Source: Ryuthela nishihirai (lineage: Eukaryota > Arthropoda > Arachnida > Araneae > Heptathelidae). From it: a DNA stretch of 64,000 nt. The translations under genes and the position numbers were made by a program. Shown piece by piece: positions 44,172 to 55,719 of the stretch (positions are counted from its first letter, which is position 1; the number at the start of each line of letters is the position of its first letter). Under the pieces are notes generated by a model. It was not told the origin of the DNA. It made no database searches and saw only the letters and a program-made list of their open reading frames with translations. The stretch is from the NCBI GenBank assembly GCA_038380435.1, contig JAWZYU010000010.1, positions 40,582,135 through 40,646,134 of the forward strand, read 5' to 3'.

Positions 44172-46639
44172 TCAGTGAAAAAAGTATGTATTAATATAAT
44201 ATTTATATTTTTCCTATTTAATATTAAAGCATGCAATATTTGGTATTCTTTCAAAAACAAAATTATAGCAGTATGAAAAGTAAAAAATAATTTAAAAAAG
44301 TTCAAAAATTATTGTTTAGAGCAAAACTTTAAGGTGTTAGCAAAAAACCAACTGTATGTTGTAAATGGTCAAAATGGGCACCTATGCCTGGGTTAATGGC
44401 TTAGATTACTTGTGTTGTATCATTTTCAATTGCTTAAGAGTTATTTTTTTACTGGCATGTATTGTAGGAAAATTAATGTATTCAGTAACTAATTATTCTG
44501 CTATCAGAGGGCAACAAGTTGTAATCTGTAGAATTGTTTGATCAATGTATATTATGCAATTTTTAAATTGTTTGATGAGACATAAGTAAGACTTTGACTT
44601 CTTGATGGTAATTTGGATCTATGATCAGAATCGTAACTTTTCTACAGGTTTATGATCACTCTAGAACAAGTAGACCCTGGCACAAAAAAAAATTTGTTTG
44701 CCCCCTTCTTAAAATTTAACTTTGAAATAGAGTTGCTTTATAGCTAAATATAAATGAATGTATACTATTGTGGATAAATAAATGCCAAAAGCAACTAGGT
44801 AAAAAAAACCAGAAAGTCATCCTCACTCTGCTTTTTGTTCAAGATCAAGTGCATTTACATTTCCCTGTCTTAAGCAGTAAGATTGGATCCAGTGGTCATA
44901 GCAAATTTTTATAATTTTACAGATGCAGCAAGCTTTTAAATATTTTCAAACTTCAAAGTAGTTTACCATAATAATTGCAGTATTCTATGTTAAAGTTAGG
45001 GGTCATTGTAAATCCCACTTCACCAGTTATACTCCAGTTTTTTTCTCCATCTTTTACAGTGAACATTAGCTTTTTTTTTTGTCTTGCATGGTGTTTGGAC
45101 AATGAAAAAAATATGAATCAGAATATCAAATTTCTTAAAAAGAACTAAACTGTATTGATGCAGTTCTTGAGGGTTTGCACAGGGGATTTAAATTTAAGAT
45201 TTACATGAGCAGTAAGCTAGAAAAATATGGTATGAAGATCATAATACTCACAAAAACTACTTTTTCAATAGACATGTGGACACATTGGAGAAGTCCCAGA
45301 GGTAAAATATTTGTAGCATGTGATATTAGAGAATCTGTCTCTGTTATACTTGTAGTAAAACTTGTATTGATTTAGAAAGAAATGCACATATTGATTTGCT
45401 TCATTTATAGCTAAATGTAGGTGAACTGTATACTGAGCTCTGAACTGAAAAAGGAATGTTAATATGTATGAGAACAATGGAGAGAAAAAAGAGAAATCTT
45501 CCATCACGAGTTACTAATATTTAATACCTTCTGAATCATTTAATCTATTTATCATTCACAAAAGATTTAATTCTAGTTTTTTCTGTTCCAGTAACATTGT
45601 AATCAATGTTTGACATTAAACACCAAAAATAGTTATTTGCCGGATATTATTTTCTGCAATAGTGCAAAAGCAGCTTTGATGGGTTATGCCATAAATACAC
45701 AACATGGCAATCTTCCAAATGCAAATTTTAATATATGTCATCAACAGAAATGATTTATATTCTTCATTCAAAAATAATTTAGTATTATCAACATTAATTT
45801 TCATTGAAAACATCTGAATGCACCTTACATGAAATTCAAACATTGAATTAGAGGCTTCATGTTATGGATGCATGTATAGAATGAAGCTCAAGTTGAGCAC
45901 TTGTGAAATGATAAAGTATTTTTTTTTTTAATTTATTATTTCTGATTTTTACAGTTTTATATAATTTGAATTTTACTCTATGCAATTTTGCATTTTCTTT
46001 TAATACCAAAAAGACATCATGTTTAAAAATTTTAATAGAACTCCTTTTTATTAGTGGCACATTTTTTTCTCTCATAAATATTGGATAATAATATTTATTC
46101 AAAACAGTATTTCTGAAAAATGCAGGATATAATATGTAATCACAGAGAGAAAAGATCTAATACAGTAAACATTTGATTATCTAGATTAATTGGGAATGTA
46201 AACAAATCTGAAAATATCCAGATAATAGATTTCAAATGAAATAGGTATATATATTATATACATGTACAAATTTTTATTGTATATTAAGGAAAGTGTTACA
46301 ACAAAAAACATTTGACTAATTAATATTTTCAATAATTGTACTAATAAAGTGAAAAATTACATGAAAAATTAAGAAATGCACAGTCAGTGATTTTTCAAAA
46401 TATGCCATGCAATCCAGATAAATGAATTTCTACTTTATTTGTAATTAAAAGGTCCATAAGGAAGAAGAGCACTACCCATTCTTCATGTATTGAAAATAAA
46501 GGGTCATAAAGATAATAGTAATATGACCATCATAAATTCAAAAGATGTAATAAGTAATAATTAATTTTAACTGGTGAGGTGAAATTATTTTTAATAATCA
46601 GTGAGGTTATAAGAGAGGATAAAACACACATCCTTTCTA
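44172..46639. other. AT-rich sequence, no recognised feature
   Basis: Long AT-rich stretch. A 66-residue frame at 45175-45375 has SIDMWT, which resembles a short motif of hAT transposases, but nothing else supports it. No gene called. Confidence 0.4.
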
Positions 46640-46862
46640 CAAAAACTCCCCGCCCTGCCCTCATTCAATAGAGGACACTGATGGGATTCAGGTGGGACAT
46701 AAATTTGTGTTCCTCTCCGAGGGAGAGCCATACCCTGTACACATTAAAGAGCACACTGTGTGGCCTTGATGGGAGGCTGCCATCTGTCTCCTAATAGCTG
46801 TCCAGTGGGTCCCCAACCTTCTCTGAGTCGTCAGGCTTCTTGTGATTTGGCCATTTAGCTAT
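46640..46862 (+). mobile_element. SINE1 copy, head missing
   Basis: Begins at CCCCGCCCTGCCCTCATTCA and runs through GAGAGCCATACCCTGTACAC to TTGGCCATTTAGC. It lacks the tRNA-like head and the last 40 bases of the tail side. Confidence 0.82.
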
Positions 46863-47069
46863 ATATAAAACAGATAATTATATAGTTCCTTTTTTTTTCT
46901 TATAAGTACTATTTGAAATTTTATCAAAGTCAATATATTGTGTACATCATTGTTGGTATCGTCATTTACTATTAAATAATTATGCAGGTTATTTTTCAAA
47001 AGATCAAGAAAATGTTTATTGCCAAGAGTTAAAAAAACACTCTGTGAAAGTTTAGTTTATAATAATAAT

Positions 47070-47258
47070 AATAAATAAATACCCCCTCAAGCAGCTGCTT
47101 GCCACAGAGGTCTGACAGGAGCCGCTCAGTTTATATGCATAGTACAAGGTCTGAGAGGATGGCAGGACCTCAGCAGAAAAACAACACGAACATCCATGCC
47201 TTACCCAGGTCCCTTAGATCAGTAGCCAAGCATGCTAACCACTCGGCCATGGGACAGC
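47070..47258 (-). mobile_element. SINE2 copy, near full length
   Basis: Tail-left copy following an AATAAT/AAAT simple stretch. A deletion of about 15 bases removes part of the B-box region (ATGCCTTACCCAGGTCCC), but the A-box side AGCATGCTAACCACTCGGCC remains. Confidence 0.87.
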
Positions 47259-47607
47259 TCTCAGCAGGAACATTAAAAGCAGTTAAGAAAACAGAAAATA
47301 TTTAATCCACAATTATGCTGTATTATAACTTAGGGAATTTTTGAGCAGCAAGTTCACATAACACTTGAAACTAATTCGTACATAGTCAAGGTATGATTGG
47401 TTTCAAATGTGGTAAATTATACTTAAGGGACTTTTCTGTCAGTAAAAGGTTCACAAGTATGGATGAAAATTATTTTCAATAAGAAATTTACCAGTATAAA
47501 AACAACCTAAATGCTTGGGTGTAAAAAAAATCCATAATGGCTGAAACAATAGTGTAATGGTTTAATTTTTCATTTCTTAAAACTTTATTGAATAATTAAA
47601 ATAACTG

Positions 47608-47755
47608 AAATCTCTCTGTCATTGAGCTATAAATTTTTGAAAGTTATCTTTCAAACTATTTGCATATTAAAAAGCTTTCAGGAGGACACTTGGAAGCTTT
47701 TTAGAGCAAGGACAGTGCTCAGTTTTCAGTGAAATGCTTTATTACTCAATGACAA
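47608..47755 (-). repeat. PAL-family unit with inverted tail
   Basis: A minus-sense unit (CTCTGTCATTGAGCTATAAA, then TTTCAAACTATTTGCAT, then AAGCTTTTTAGAGCAAGGAC) is followed at once by the opposite tail TTTATTACTCAATGACAAG. This gives a partly deleted version of the inverted structure at 40.7-41 kb. It is diverged. Confidence 0.65.
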
Positions 47756-48034
47756 GTAATATAGTTTGACACAACTGGAGGCTGCACTATATCATTAGGG
47801 AGATGCCACATTTACCACTATCCACCGTCAAGGCTGAACAGTACTATTGAAGTAAAGTCCAGTACTCGCCAAAATGTAAACTATAACCATTCTGGGTCAC
47901 TACAAACAAGAATATTGAGAATCCAAGTTGTTCCAGTGCCCCTGACGCCACTATTATTCAGTGGCAGAGAACTTCAGTTATTTTAATTATTTTTTGAGCA
48001 AAAAAACCTATTTAATTGGACTTACTAACTCACC

Positions 48035-49700
48035 GACCGACCAGACTGTAATTTTTCTCTGCAGAGAACACGTCTGTTTTGAGCTGCTGCTGCTGCTGCT
48101 GCATTTGCCCACTCTATTCCAATTCTAACAAGGTCCTGTTTTACATTGTCTGCCCATCACTTCCTAGGTCTCTTTTTTTTTTCTAAAACCCTTAATCACA
48201 CTGTTCATAATCCTCTTTGTAAATCTGCAGCTATGCATACGGGCCGGGCAGGGTGGCTCAGTCGGTAGCGCGCCAGGCTCGTAATCTGTAGTTCCCAGGT
48301 TCGAGTCCCAGCTGGGTCAGCGTTGAGATTATCTCCGCAAAATTCCCCGCCCTGCCCACAGTCAGTAGGGGACACCGATGGGCTTGGAAAGGCCGCCATC
48401 CGTTGGATGGGACGTTAAGCCGTGGTACCGTGTGCGGGAGAGCCATACCCTGTGCATGTTAAAGGACACGCTGGATGGCCTTGATGGGAGGCTACCATCT
48501 GTCTCCCAACAGCTGTTCCAGTGGGTTCCCTCCCCCAACCTTCTCTGAGCCTTCGGGGTCCATGTGACCTGTCCATTTAGCCCATGGTGTGCAAAAAAGT
48601 GCTGCTCAGAGGTAAAACAACCCAAACAACCCAGCATACGGGCAACATGGCCAAACTAACACAGTCTCTTTCTGCACAATATGCTGTTCAAAGGAGGTTG
48701 ATGACTCATTCTAACCTCATCATTACTTACAAAGTCAAACCACCTAATGCCCACAATACTACATAAGCATCTAGAATCAAAGGCATCAAGTTTCTTGTTA
48801 TCCTGCTTACAAAGGGTCCATGTTTCGCTACCATAACTAACCTTAGAAAGAATCACAAGCTATTATACAGCCTAATTTTAGTCTTTAGGTGTATTCTATA
48901 GATAATTGCCTATTCCTCCACACTCTTCATAGATTTTTAAAGGTCCCAGCAGCAATCCCTATTCTTCTATTTATCTCATGCCACACATCACCAGTATCTG
49001 TTACATAGCTCCTAAGATAAACTGAGACATGCTCAAGAGTGCAGCCATTCAAAGCAATTGAAGTACTATTTACCTGACCAATTTTCATCACTTTAGTTTT
49101 TTCTCTGTTTATCACCAAACCTACTCTATTACCATTCTCATGAAGAGCCCTAATGAAAGAATTCATTTCATCAACATCATTAGCCAACAGGGCCAAAATC
49201 ATCAGCATAATATATATCAGAAATTTTCAGATCTCTATACCATTAAGTCCAAAATCTTTCCCTTGCAGTGAATTTTGCATAACATAATTAATAATCAAAC
49301 TAAGGAGTAAAGGAGACAAAATGCACCCTTATTGAACACCAGAAGCTATGCTAAACCAATTGCTACAAATGTTAACAACTCTCACACATGACTCAGCATT
49401 ATTGTAGAGAGCTTTCATTGCACTAACTAACTTATCAGGTATTCCATATGATCTAACAACCAACCACAAATTATGTCAATCAGCAGAGTCAAAAGCATTT
49501 TTGAAATCAACAAAGCTAGCAAACGAAGGTTTCTGAAACTCTAAACATTTCTCAAGAATCTGCCTAAGTGAAAATATTTGATCAATACATTCCCTACCAC
49601 TTTCGAATACAACTGTTCATCACACAGTTGTCCATCAACCAAATTCTTAATTCTATTAAATATAATCATGCAAAGAACTTTACCTGGAACAGAAGTAAAC
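48035..49700 (-). pseudogene. LINE family C: reverse transcriptase and C-terminal domain
   Basis: Minus-strand reading frames show the palm motif PSFASFVDFKNAFDSAD near 49530. A YADD box lies near 49210, reached only by a frame change within MLMILALLANDVDEM. Then LVINREKTKVMKIGQ, LNGCTLEHVSVYLRSYV and GDVWHEINRRIGIAAGTFKN follow. The C-terminal part has ILSKVSYGSETWTLCKQDNK and, on the far side of the SINE1, a VKQDLVRIGIEWANA stretch ending near 48035. A CAG/CTG run codes for several alanines near 48090. The order is that of an endonuclease-reverse transcriptase of the RTE/BovB sort. Multiple breaks. Confidence 0.8.
48245..48633 (+). mobile_element. Full-length SINE1 with 10-bp TSD inside LINE C
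   Basis: A complete head-first copy with the A-box GTGGCTCAGTCGGTAGCGCG and the B-box GGTTCGAGTCCC. GCATACGGGC is duplicated at 48235-48244 and 48634-48643. It inserted into the C-terminal coding region of the LINE. Confidence 0.93.
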
Positions 49701-52200
49701 TAATCCCCCTATAATTATCAGAAGAACTGGGATCACCTTTTTTAAAAATTGGAACAATGATAGCTCTAATAAAATCCTTAGGAACAACACTTTTATCATA
49801 AAAAAAATATTCAAAATTTCAATCAGCCACGTGACACAAATGTTCCCAGCTCTAGGTATTTCAGTGGTGATTTCATCCACCCCTGGGGATTTACGCAGTT
49901 TTAGTTTAGAGATAGCCAATGCGACTTCGGAATGTGATTCAGATTAAAGCCAGTAATGCATCTATCCTTATTAAAAACAATGGGGATAGAAATAATCACA
50001 TTATTTAGAATTTCTCTGAAATTCTCAGCCCACCTAGCTATCACAGAATCCTCTTCTTCAACCACCTTGACATGTTTATCCCATAATCCCTGTGTACCTG
50101 TCTGTTTCTTCCCACATAAAACATGAATAATCTGGTTCAAATCCCTGCTGTTCTGCTGTCTAACTGCTTCCTCAGCTTTGTCAGCAAAGTTATCAAGCCA
50201 AAGATTCTTATCAGCTATTACCTTATCCTTTACATGCTTATTAAGCTCGTTGTAATGCCTTCTGTTAGGACTACCAATCTGCACTAGGTGTTGATTCATA
50301 TTAATCCTGCACTTCCTTCTTCCAGAAATAAGTTCCATAGCCTTATCACTCAAATAATTTTGTTTCTTCTGTTCCCTTTTACCCAAAAGAGTAACGTTGG
50401 TTTCAAGAAAAGTCTGTTTAAATTGATCCCATTCTTTCTCAACTTCAGCAGTAACCAATCCATGATTGTCATAATGACTAAGTAGCCTGTCATGGTATGT
50501 TTTGACTATATCTGGATCTTTCAGGCATTCAGTGTTATAGCTAACTTTTTGAACCTTAGCACAACATTTCTTAAGCTTCAGCTGCAAAACACTTTTTACC
50601 AGGTAATGGTCAGAACCAATTTTGGCTCCCCTATATGATCTGGTATTCCTAACTGAACTAGCCTATTTGCTGTTAATTAAAATATAATCTATCATATATA
50701 TTCCTGTGCAACCCATCAGGTGAAACCCATGTATATTTATTTGGGGTAGGTCAGTAGTCTAAGTCAGTAGTGCACCAGGCTCGTAATCTGTAGTTCCCAG
50801 GTTCGAGTCCCAGCTGAGTCAGCATTGAGATTTATCTCTGCAAAATTCCCCGCCCTGTCCACGGTCAGTAAGTTACACTGATGGGCTTGGAAAGGCCGCC
50901 GTCCATCAGATGGGACGTTAAACTGTGGCTCCGTGTGTGGGAGAGCCATATCCTGTGCACATTAAAGAACACGTTGAATGGCCTTGACGGGAGACTAACA
51001 TCTGTCTCCCAACAACTGTTCCAGTGGGCCCCCTCCCCCAACCTTTTCTGAGCCTTCAGAGTCCATGTGACCTGACCATTTAGCTCATAGTGTGCAAAAA
51101 AGTGCCACTCAGAGGTGAAACAATCCAACCCATGTATATTTGTAAATGTCCCAGTGTTTGTGGTTTGCCATTGGGACACTGTTCCAAAGGCAATGGGGAA
51201 TGTCTCCTACAGGTAAGTAAATTTAATGGTTTTCAAATGAAAAAAAAATGCAAATGCTCATCCTTTGCAATTAAATACTTTAGCATTTGCAAATGCCGAA
51301 AGGACCTAAAACTCCTGCCCAAGAGTCAATACCAACTATAGCATTGAAGTCACCTAGCACAAGAGAAATATCTCTTCACAGAATTCAAAATATCCTGAAG
51401 TTAGCTATAAAACATATCTTTCTTGTTCTCATCAGAGTCCTCTGTGGGGGCATAGCAACAGATGACATTCAAATCTTTAATTTTTGTTTTAAATTTTACT
51501 GTAAGAAATATTTCATTAATGCAATCATATCCTAGAAGAGCATCACTGGCATTCTGCTGAAAAGCAAACCTACACCTTGGAGATGCTTTCCATTCTCCTT
51601 GCCTGAAAAGAGAAATTTAAGTTAAAGTTATTTTTAAGTATTTTGCCTTTACCTGTCCATATGGTCTCTTGCAATCCTAGAATATCCAGGTTATAATGCT
51701 GGAATTCCTGCATGAGGACATCAAAAGAATAATCTCTACATAATATCCTCACATTCCATATACCTGCAGAGAAAACGATAGTAGGATATTTTAAGAAACT
51801 AGGTTTATTGAGAGAGGTAGGGCCAACAATATCAAACAATCCCCTGATCTCAGGCATGGGACAAAGACTTGTCTGTCCTCCACTAAAGGTTGAAATTGCC
51901 GATGCTGGTAGGAACTTCAGGCACCACCTTTTCAAGAGCCATAGGCCTGCCCGAGACACATTACTCCAGTTTAAGATTGATGATACCCAACTGGCTAAGT
52001 GAGAGTTCAGGTACCTGCGATGGCCTCTGATTAGGATTATCCACCAGCTGATATAAGGTATCCCGTGCCTCTGTTCACTTAGGGCTGGGAACCCACAAGC
52101 AAACGGAAAACGCAGCGACAGATTCTCCCTCAACAGAGGCCCATCAGTGCAGCAAGTCCAGTATCCATAATCAAACTCAAATTCATAAACCAATCCAGTC
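49700..52200 (-). pseudogene. LINE family C: endonuclease and linker to RT
   Basis: At 51760-51640 the minus strand encodes GIWNVRILCRDYSFDVLMQE then LDILGLQETIWTG, the N-terminal motif of the AP-like endonuclease. VLGDFNA follows at about 51350. Beyond the SINE1 comes a KYTWVS-like and IDYILIN segment, then GSDHYLV at about 50600. A 228-residue linker frame (50587-49901) with LKLKKCCAKV leads to the RT start (LRKSPGVDEI near 49880). The same protein order is seen in the 8.9-kb copy. Upstream of the endonuclease, a frame to 52193 shows no domain I know. Confidence 0.8.
50739..51127 (+). mobile_element. SINE1 with 14-bp TSD inside LINE C endonuclease
   Basis: Head-first copy with a degraded A-box and intact B-box (GGTTCGAGTCCC). 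ACCCATGTATATTT is duplicated exactly at 50725-50738 and 51128-51141. The interrupted codons read KYTW in the intact relative at 9.07 kb. Confidence 0.93.
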
Positions 52201-52450
52201 TAGTGAGTATAAATGGTCAGCACCAGGACCATGACCCTGCACCAGGACCCTGTGAAGTTGGCCACTCCTCAGCAGGGTTGAAAAAAATAAAAAGTGTCCA
52301 TAGATGTCCAGATAAGTAGGCCACACTAATCTGACAGCCCTTCCGTTCCTTTCCTAAAGAGAATATCTCTTTTGAAAAGTACTAATGGCCTGCACCCACA
52401 ACGAGAAGGCAGGGTCGGACATTAGGTGTTTGACCTGACCAATTCTGTGC

Positions 52451-53070
52451 ATAATCACTGGGGATTGGTACACAGCTCTCCTTCCAGTTTACACCTAGCT
52501 ACCATTTACAGACCATTTTTTTTAAATTATACTTTACTGAATTTATAAATCATCAAGTTTATATTAATTATCCAATTTAGTTCATAAACTCAGGATTGGT
52601 TAAAAAAATCATTTGAAATGGCCAATTTCTATGGGGTCGATGAAAAATTGAATCGTGCACTTACAGAACTGAAATGTCAACCTGTAGAAGACAACCCACT
52701 ATTTTTGTTAATAAGCAAATTAAAGAATAAATCCTTTCCTTCCTATTGAAATCACTAAAGCTTGTAACCCCCCCCCCCACACACACACACACTTATCCTA
52801 ATACCCTCAAACATTTTACAAAAATAAAACTGCACAAACCTGACCAATCTTTTAGACCATTAGTTTGTAAATGCCATGCCCCTACATATTTCATAGAAAA
52901 AGCATTATGGAAATTCCTTTCCCCTGTGGCAAGCAGCTGCTTGAGGGGGTATTTATTTATTTATTTTTTCTAATACCCCCCCCCCCCCCCAATCATTGAA
53001 CCATAAAATGGGGGATAGAGCTGATTAATAAACTTAACAAAATCATATTTAAACCATGAATACACCATAC
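52451..53070. other. AT-rich sequence with SINE2 tail fragment
   Basis: Mostly AT-rich and unassigned. It holds C runs near 52769 and 52977 and a SINE2 end at 52924-52969. Confidence 0.45.
52924..52969 (+). mobile_element. SINE2 tail-only fragment
   Basis: CTGTGGCAAGCAGCTGCTTG and then GAGGGGGT, followed by an ATTT repeat. Nothing of the SINE upstream of this is present. Confidence 0.78.
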
Positions 53071-53074
53071 TACA

Positions 53075-53455
53075 AATCAATAAATATTTTGTGGAAAAAT
53101 TTTCACTGACCTACAGGAATTGAACCTGCATCTCTCCAGAAACATGCCAGAGTATTCTACCATAGAACTAATGGCAGTTATGTCTTCTTTTTTTTTCACT
53201 AATTTAAGACTTTAAACTCTTCACTGTGGTCTATAAATCAATAAATATTTTGTGGAAAAAATTTCACCAGCATCTCTCCAGAAACATGCCAGAGTGTCTC
53301 AGTAAAGAGTTTAAAATCTTATAGTATTAGTGGAAAAAAAGGCAGAGCTGGCATTTGTTCAATAGTAGAATACTCTAGCCTGTTTCTGGAGAGATGCGAG
53401 TTCAATTCCCATATGTTGGCAAAATTTTTTCCACAAAATATTTATTGATTTATAA
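53075..53455. repeat. SINE3 cluster: two minus units and one plus unit head to head
   Basis: A minus unit runs 53075-53225 (GGAATTGAACCTGCATCTCT, reversed B-box). A truncated minus unit runs 53232-53300, and a plus unit runs 53300-53455 (TAGAATACTCTAGCCTG, then GCGAGTTCAATTCCC). Outward tails are TCCACAAAATATTTATTGAT on both sides. In sense orientation the unit resembles tRNA-Gly (TTCAATGGTAGAATACTC and GGTTCAATTCC). The poly-A-like stretch upstream of the head is shared by the units. Confidence 0.75.
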
Positions 53456-53739
53456 ACATTAAAAAGTCAACAGGTGTGTGTTTGTCATTTATATGTACAC
53501 CCTACTACATTCATTAGATGCCATTTCCTTATTCCTAGTACCCTCGTCTTTGAAACCTCCATGATTTTATAACATAAATGGTTGGTCACCAGGCCCACAG
53601 CTTCAGAATACCTTAGTATTCACAAGGCTATGAACTTGACCACTAACAGCAGTTGATTCTCTTCTAACACATGGCTATACATCCATAGACAAAGTGTTTC
53701 AATAGGCTAATCTTTATCTGGTTTTTTGGCAAATAAAAA

Positions 53740-54015
53740 CTAATGTCCTAAATAATTGTCCCTTAAACCAATATTTTATTGCCGGTACATAGATATTTGT
53801 GTAATTTGGTCTTTTGGTACTACAGAATTGAACCACTACCTACAACTATTCAATAATTCTGTACTGTCAATCAACTTCCCTCATGAGGTAGAAATCAATA
53901 GCTCTTTGCCATGTTTGGATGTTTTAATACATCGTTTGCTAACTACATCAAAACAGAGGTTTCTTACAAACCTATATATATATGCCTACTCTAATACCCT
54001 TTACATTTTCTCATC
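53740..54015 (+). pseudogene. Penelope-like element reverse transcriptase fragment
   Basis: The 87-residue frame reads KPIFYCRYIDICVIWSFG, then LNHYLQLFNN and EINSSLPCLDVLIHR. Spacing and residues match the catalytic palm of Penelope-like RTs, where the box is YVDD followed by a W, then SLPFLDV. Here the second catalytic Asp is replaced by Ile-Cys (YIDI). The segment after LDVLIHR is the region leading to the linker. No GIY-YIG endonuclease is recognisable downstream. It is a short, inactive relic. Confidence 0.75.
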
Positions 54016-54361
54016 ATAAATATAAAATATCCATGTTTAATTCATATTTCTGTTGGATTTTATATATGATAGCCATTAGCAATCCTTAACTAAGGAATTA
54101 AGTTTCATTTTCCAAGTTGGGCTAGATGCAGGATATCTGCCCCACCAAATAAAAAGATTTTTAAATTTTTTTTTAATAAATAATAAAGACACCATTAGGG
54201 TAAAGTAACCTGGTCAGGTAGAACTTACTACCATGTCAGAACAATTCTGTTGCAAATAGACTTTACCATATCTTTACAACTTGACTGTCTAGGTTAGCAA
54301 TATTTTCAAACTAATTATTTCAAGTACTGCTTGTCTATTGGATGTTTTCCTTTGAATAGAC
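54016..54361. other. AT-rich sequence, no recognised feature
   Basis: Follows the Penelope-like relic. I see no endonuclease domain. Confidence 0.4.
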
Positions 54362-54412
54362 GCCGATTGGCAACTATTAAGAGCCCTTTGCTCTTAATAG
54401 TTGCCAATCGGC
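54362..54412. repeat. Perfect 22-bp inverted repeat
   Basis: GCCGATTGGCAACTATTAAG and two more bases (54362-54383) pair exactly with 54391-54412 across CCCTTTG. Pairing extends four more bases with one mismatch. It may be a snap-back joint or a structured element. Confidence 0.85.
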
Positions 54413-55330
54413 ATCTCACTTTATTACTGAGTAGCAATACTTCTTATGTGCACATAAAAACAATTATTAGATTGTAAAATCAACCATTCGCCTTGCATGG
54501 CAATTACTTCAACTTAAAAAATCCTTAACCTTGTAAATATCTGCTTCGTTGAATTATTTTCTATAATTAAATAAAAATTGTTGTTCTGCACCTTAAATTG
54601 GTTCATTAAATTACCCTGTTAAACTTGAATACCATTTGGCCTTCAGTTTTTAATACCTGCTCAACCTGCAGTCTGACATTTTGTTGCTACTATTACTGTT
54701 AGATTGTACTGCATCATTTCTGCTGTTTTAATTATATACAATGTTATAGAGTTTTTACTAAATCATTATACTTTTAAAAAAGGCATATTAACCTTTGTCC
54801 TAGGACATGAAATTCCACTGTGAGGTAGGCCATTTCTTTGAGTTCATATGAAATTTTAAAGGGAAAAAGAAAACGTATTTAGTAGTTTTGCAACTGAGTG
54901 TAGATTAGGAACTTTTCTATGAACCATTATATTTCATTCCTTTGCATTCAAACCCAGTTCAAGTCTCACCTCAACCAACATTGAGATTTCTCTCTGCAAC
55001 CACTGTTATTGACAACATACTACTCCAGTTACAAGATAAGTGATGGCAGCACTCCCAGAAATTTTGGATACTTTCTGAGGGATCATTCCCAACCCATGGC
55101 AGTTAGGAACCAATCTAACTCAATAGGGCTAGTATTAAGTGAGTCCACCCCACTAATCCTGTGATTCTTTACTACTGAATTAGTTTTATGATGCTATTCA
55201 GATTTTTGTCTTTTGTCATAAAACACCATTCACTTTAGTAGAACCAGAGTGAAACATTTTATATTTTCTAAATTTTTGTGTGGGCCATATGAAATTGTTA
55301 AAAGGACCAGCATTTGTGCACACCTGGTTT
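54413..55330. other. AT-rich sequence, no recognised feature
   Basis: No gene recognised. A CCAGTTCAAGTCTCACCTCAAC stretch near 54955 loosely resembles a tRNA-like B-box but has no A-box partner I trust. Confidence 0.4.
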
Positions 55331-55347
55331 AATACATATAAAGAGAA

Positions 55348-55706
55348 GGGTGGGAGTTGTCTCAGTCAATAGTGCACCAGGCTCATAATCTGCAGTTTCC
55401 AGGTTTGAATGCCAGCTTTGAGATTGATATCTGATAGACCTTTCTCAACAGGAGCACCAACGGTCTTGGAAAGGCCACTGTTTGTCAGATGGATGTAAAG
55501 CAGCGACCCCATGTGTAGGAGAGCCATACACTGAGCACATTAAAGAACATATGGCAGCCTCCTCTCAAGGCAATCCCATATGTCCCATAAAAGCTATTCG
55601 GTGGGTCCACTTTACCAACCTTCTCTTTACTCTAGGGTCTTTGTGACTTATCTCACTGTGTACAAAAAAATGTCACTCAGAGGTAAAATAACCCAACCAA
55701 ATACAT
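55348..55706 (+). mobile_element. SINE1 copy, diverged, with probable TSD
   Basis: Head-first copy: TTGTCTCAGTCAATAGTGCA (A-box), AGGTTTGAATGCC (B-box), AGCACATTAAAGAACA (core), GTAAAATAACCCAACC (tail). AATACATATAAAGAGAAG at the left and AATACATAAAGAAG at the right look like a TSD with small changes. Confidence 0.87.
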
Positions 55707-55719
55707 AAAGAAGCATTTG

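Larger units (their letters stand above)
48020..52450 (-). mobile_element. RTE/BovB-like LINE (family C), long copy carrying two SINE1 insertions
   Basis: Read on the minus strand the element runs from a 5' region near 52450 through endonuclease, reverse transcriptase and C-terminal domain to about 48020. SINE1 copies interrupt it at 50739-51127 and 48245-48633. It is the fuller version of the copy at 8.9-10.3 kb. Frameshifts and stops are spread throughout, so it is not active. Confidence 0.85.

Noticed and set aside
43767..44305. Reading frames of 69-137 residues, also seen at 2.5, 11, 23.5, 48.3 and 50.8 kb, that look like a conserved protein family
   Set aside because: All are frames through SINE1 copies; the similarity is that of the repeat DNA, and the frames are not under evident coding constraint.
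45175..45375. 66-residue frame with SIDMWT, similar to a motif in hAT transposases
   Set aside because: A six-residue resemblance without neighbouring motifs or element ends is not enough.
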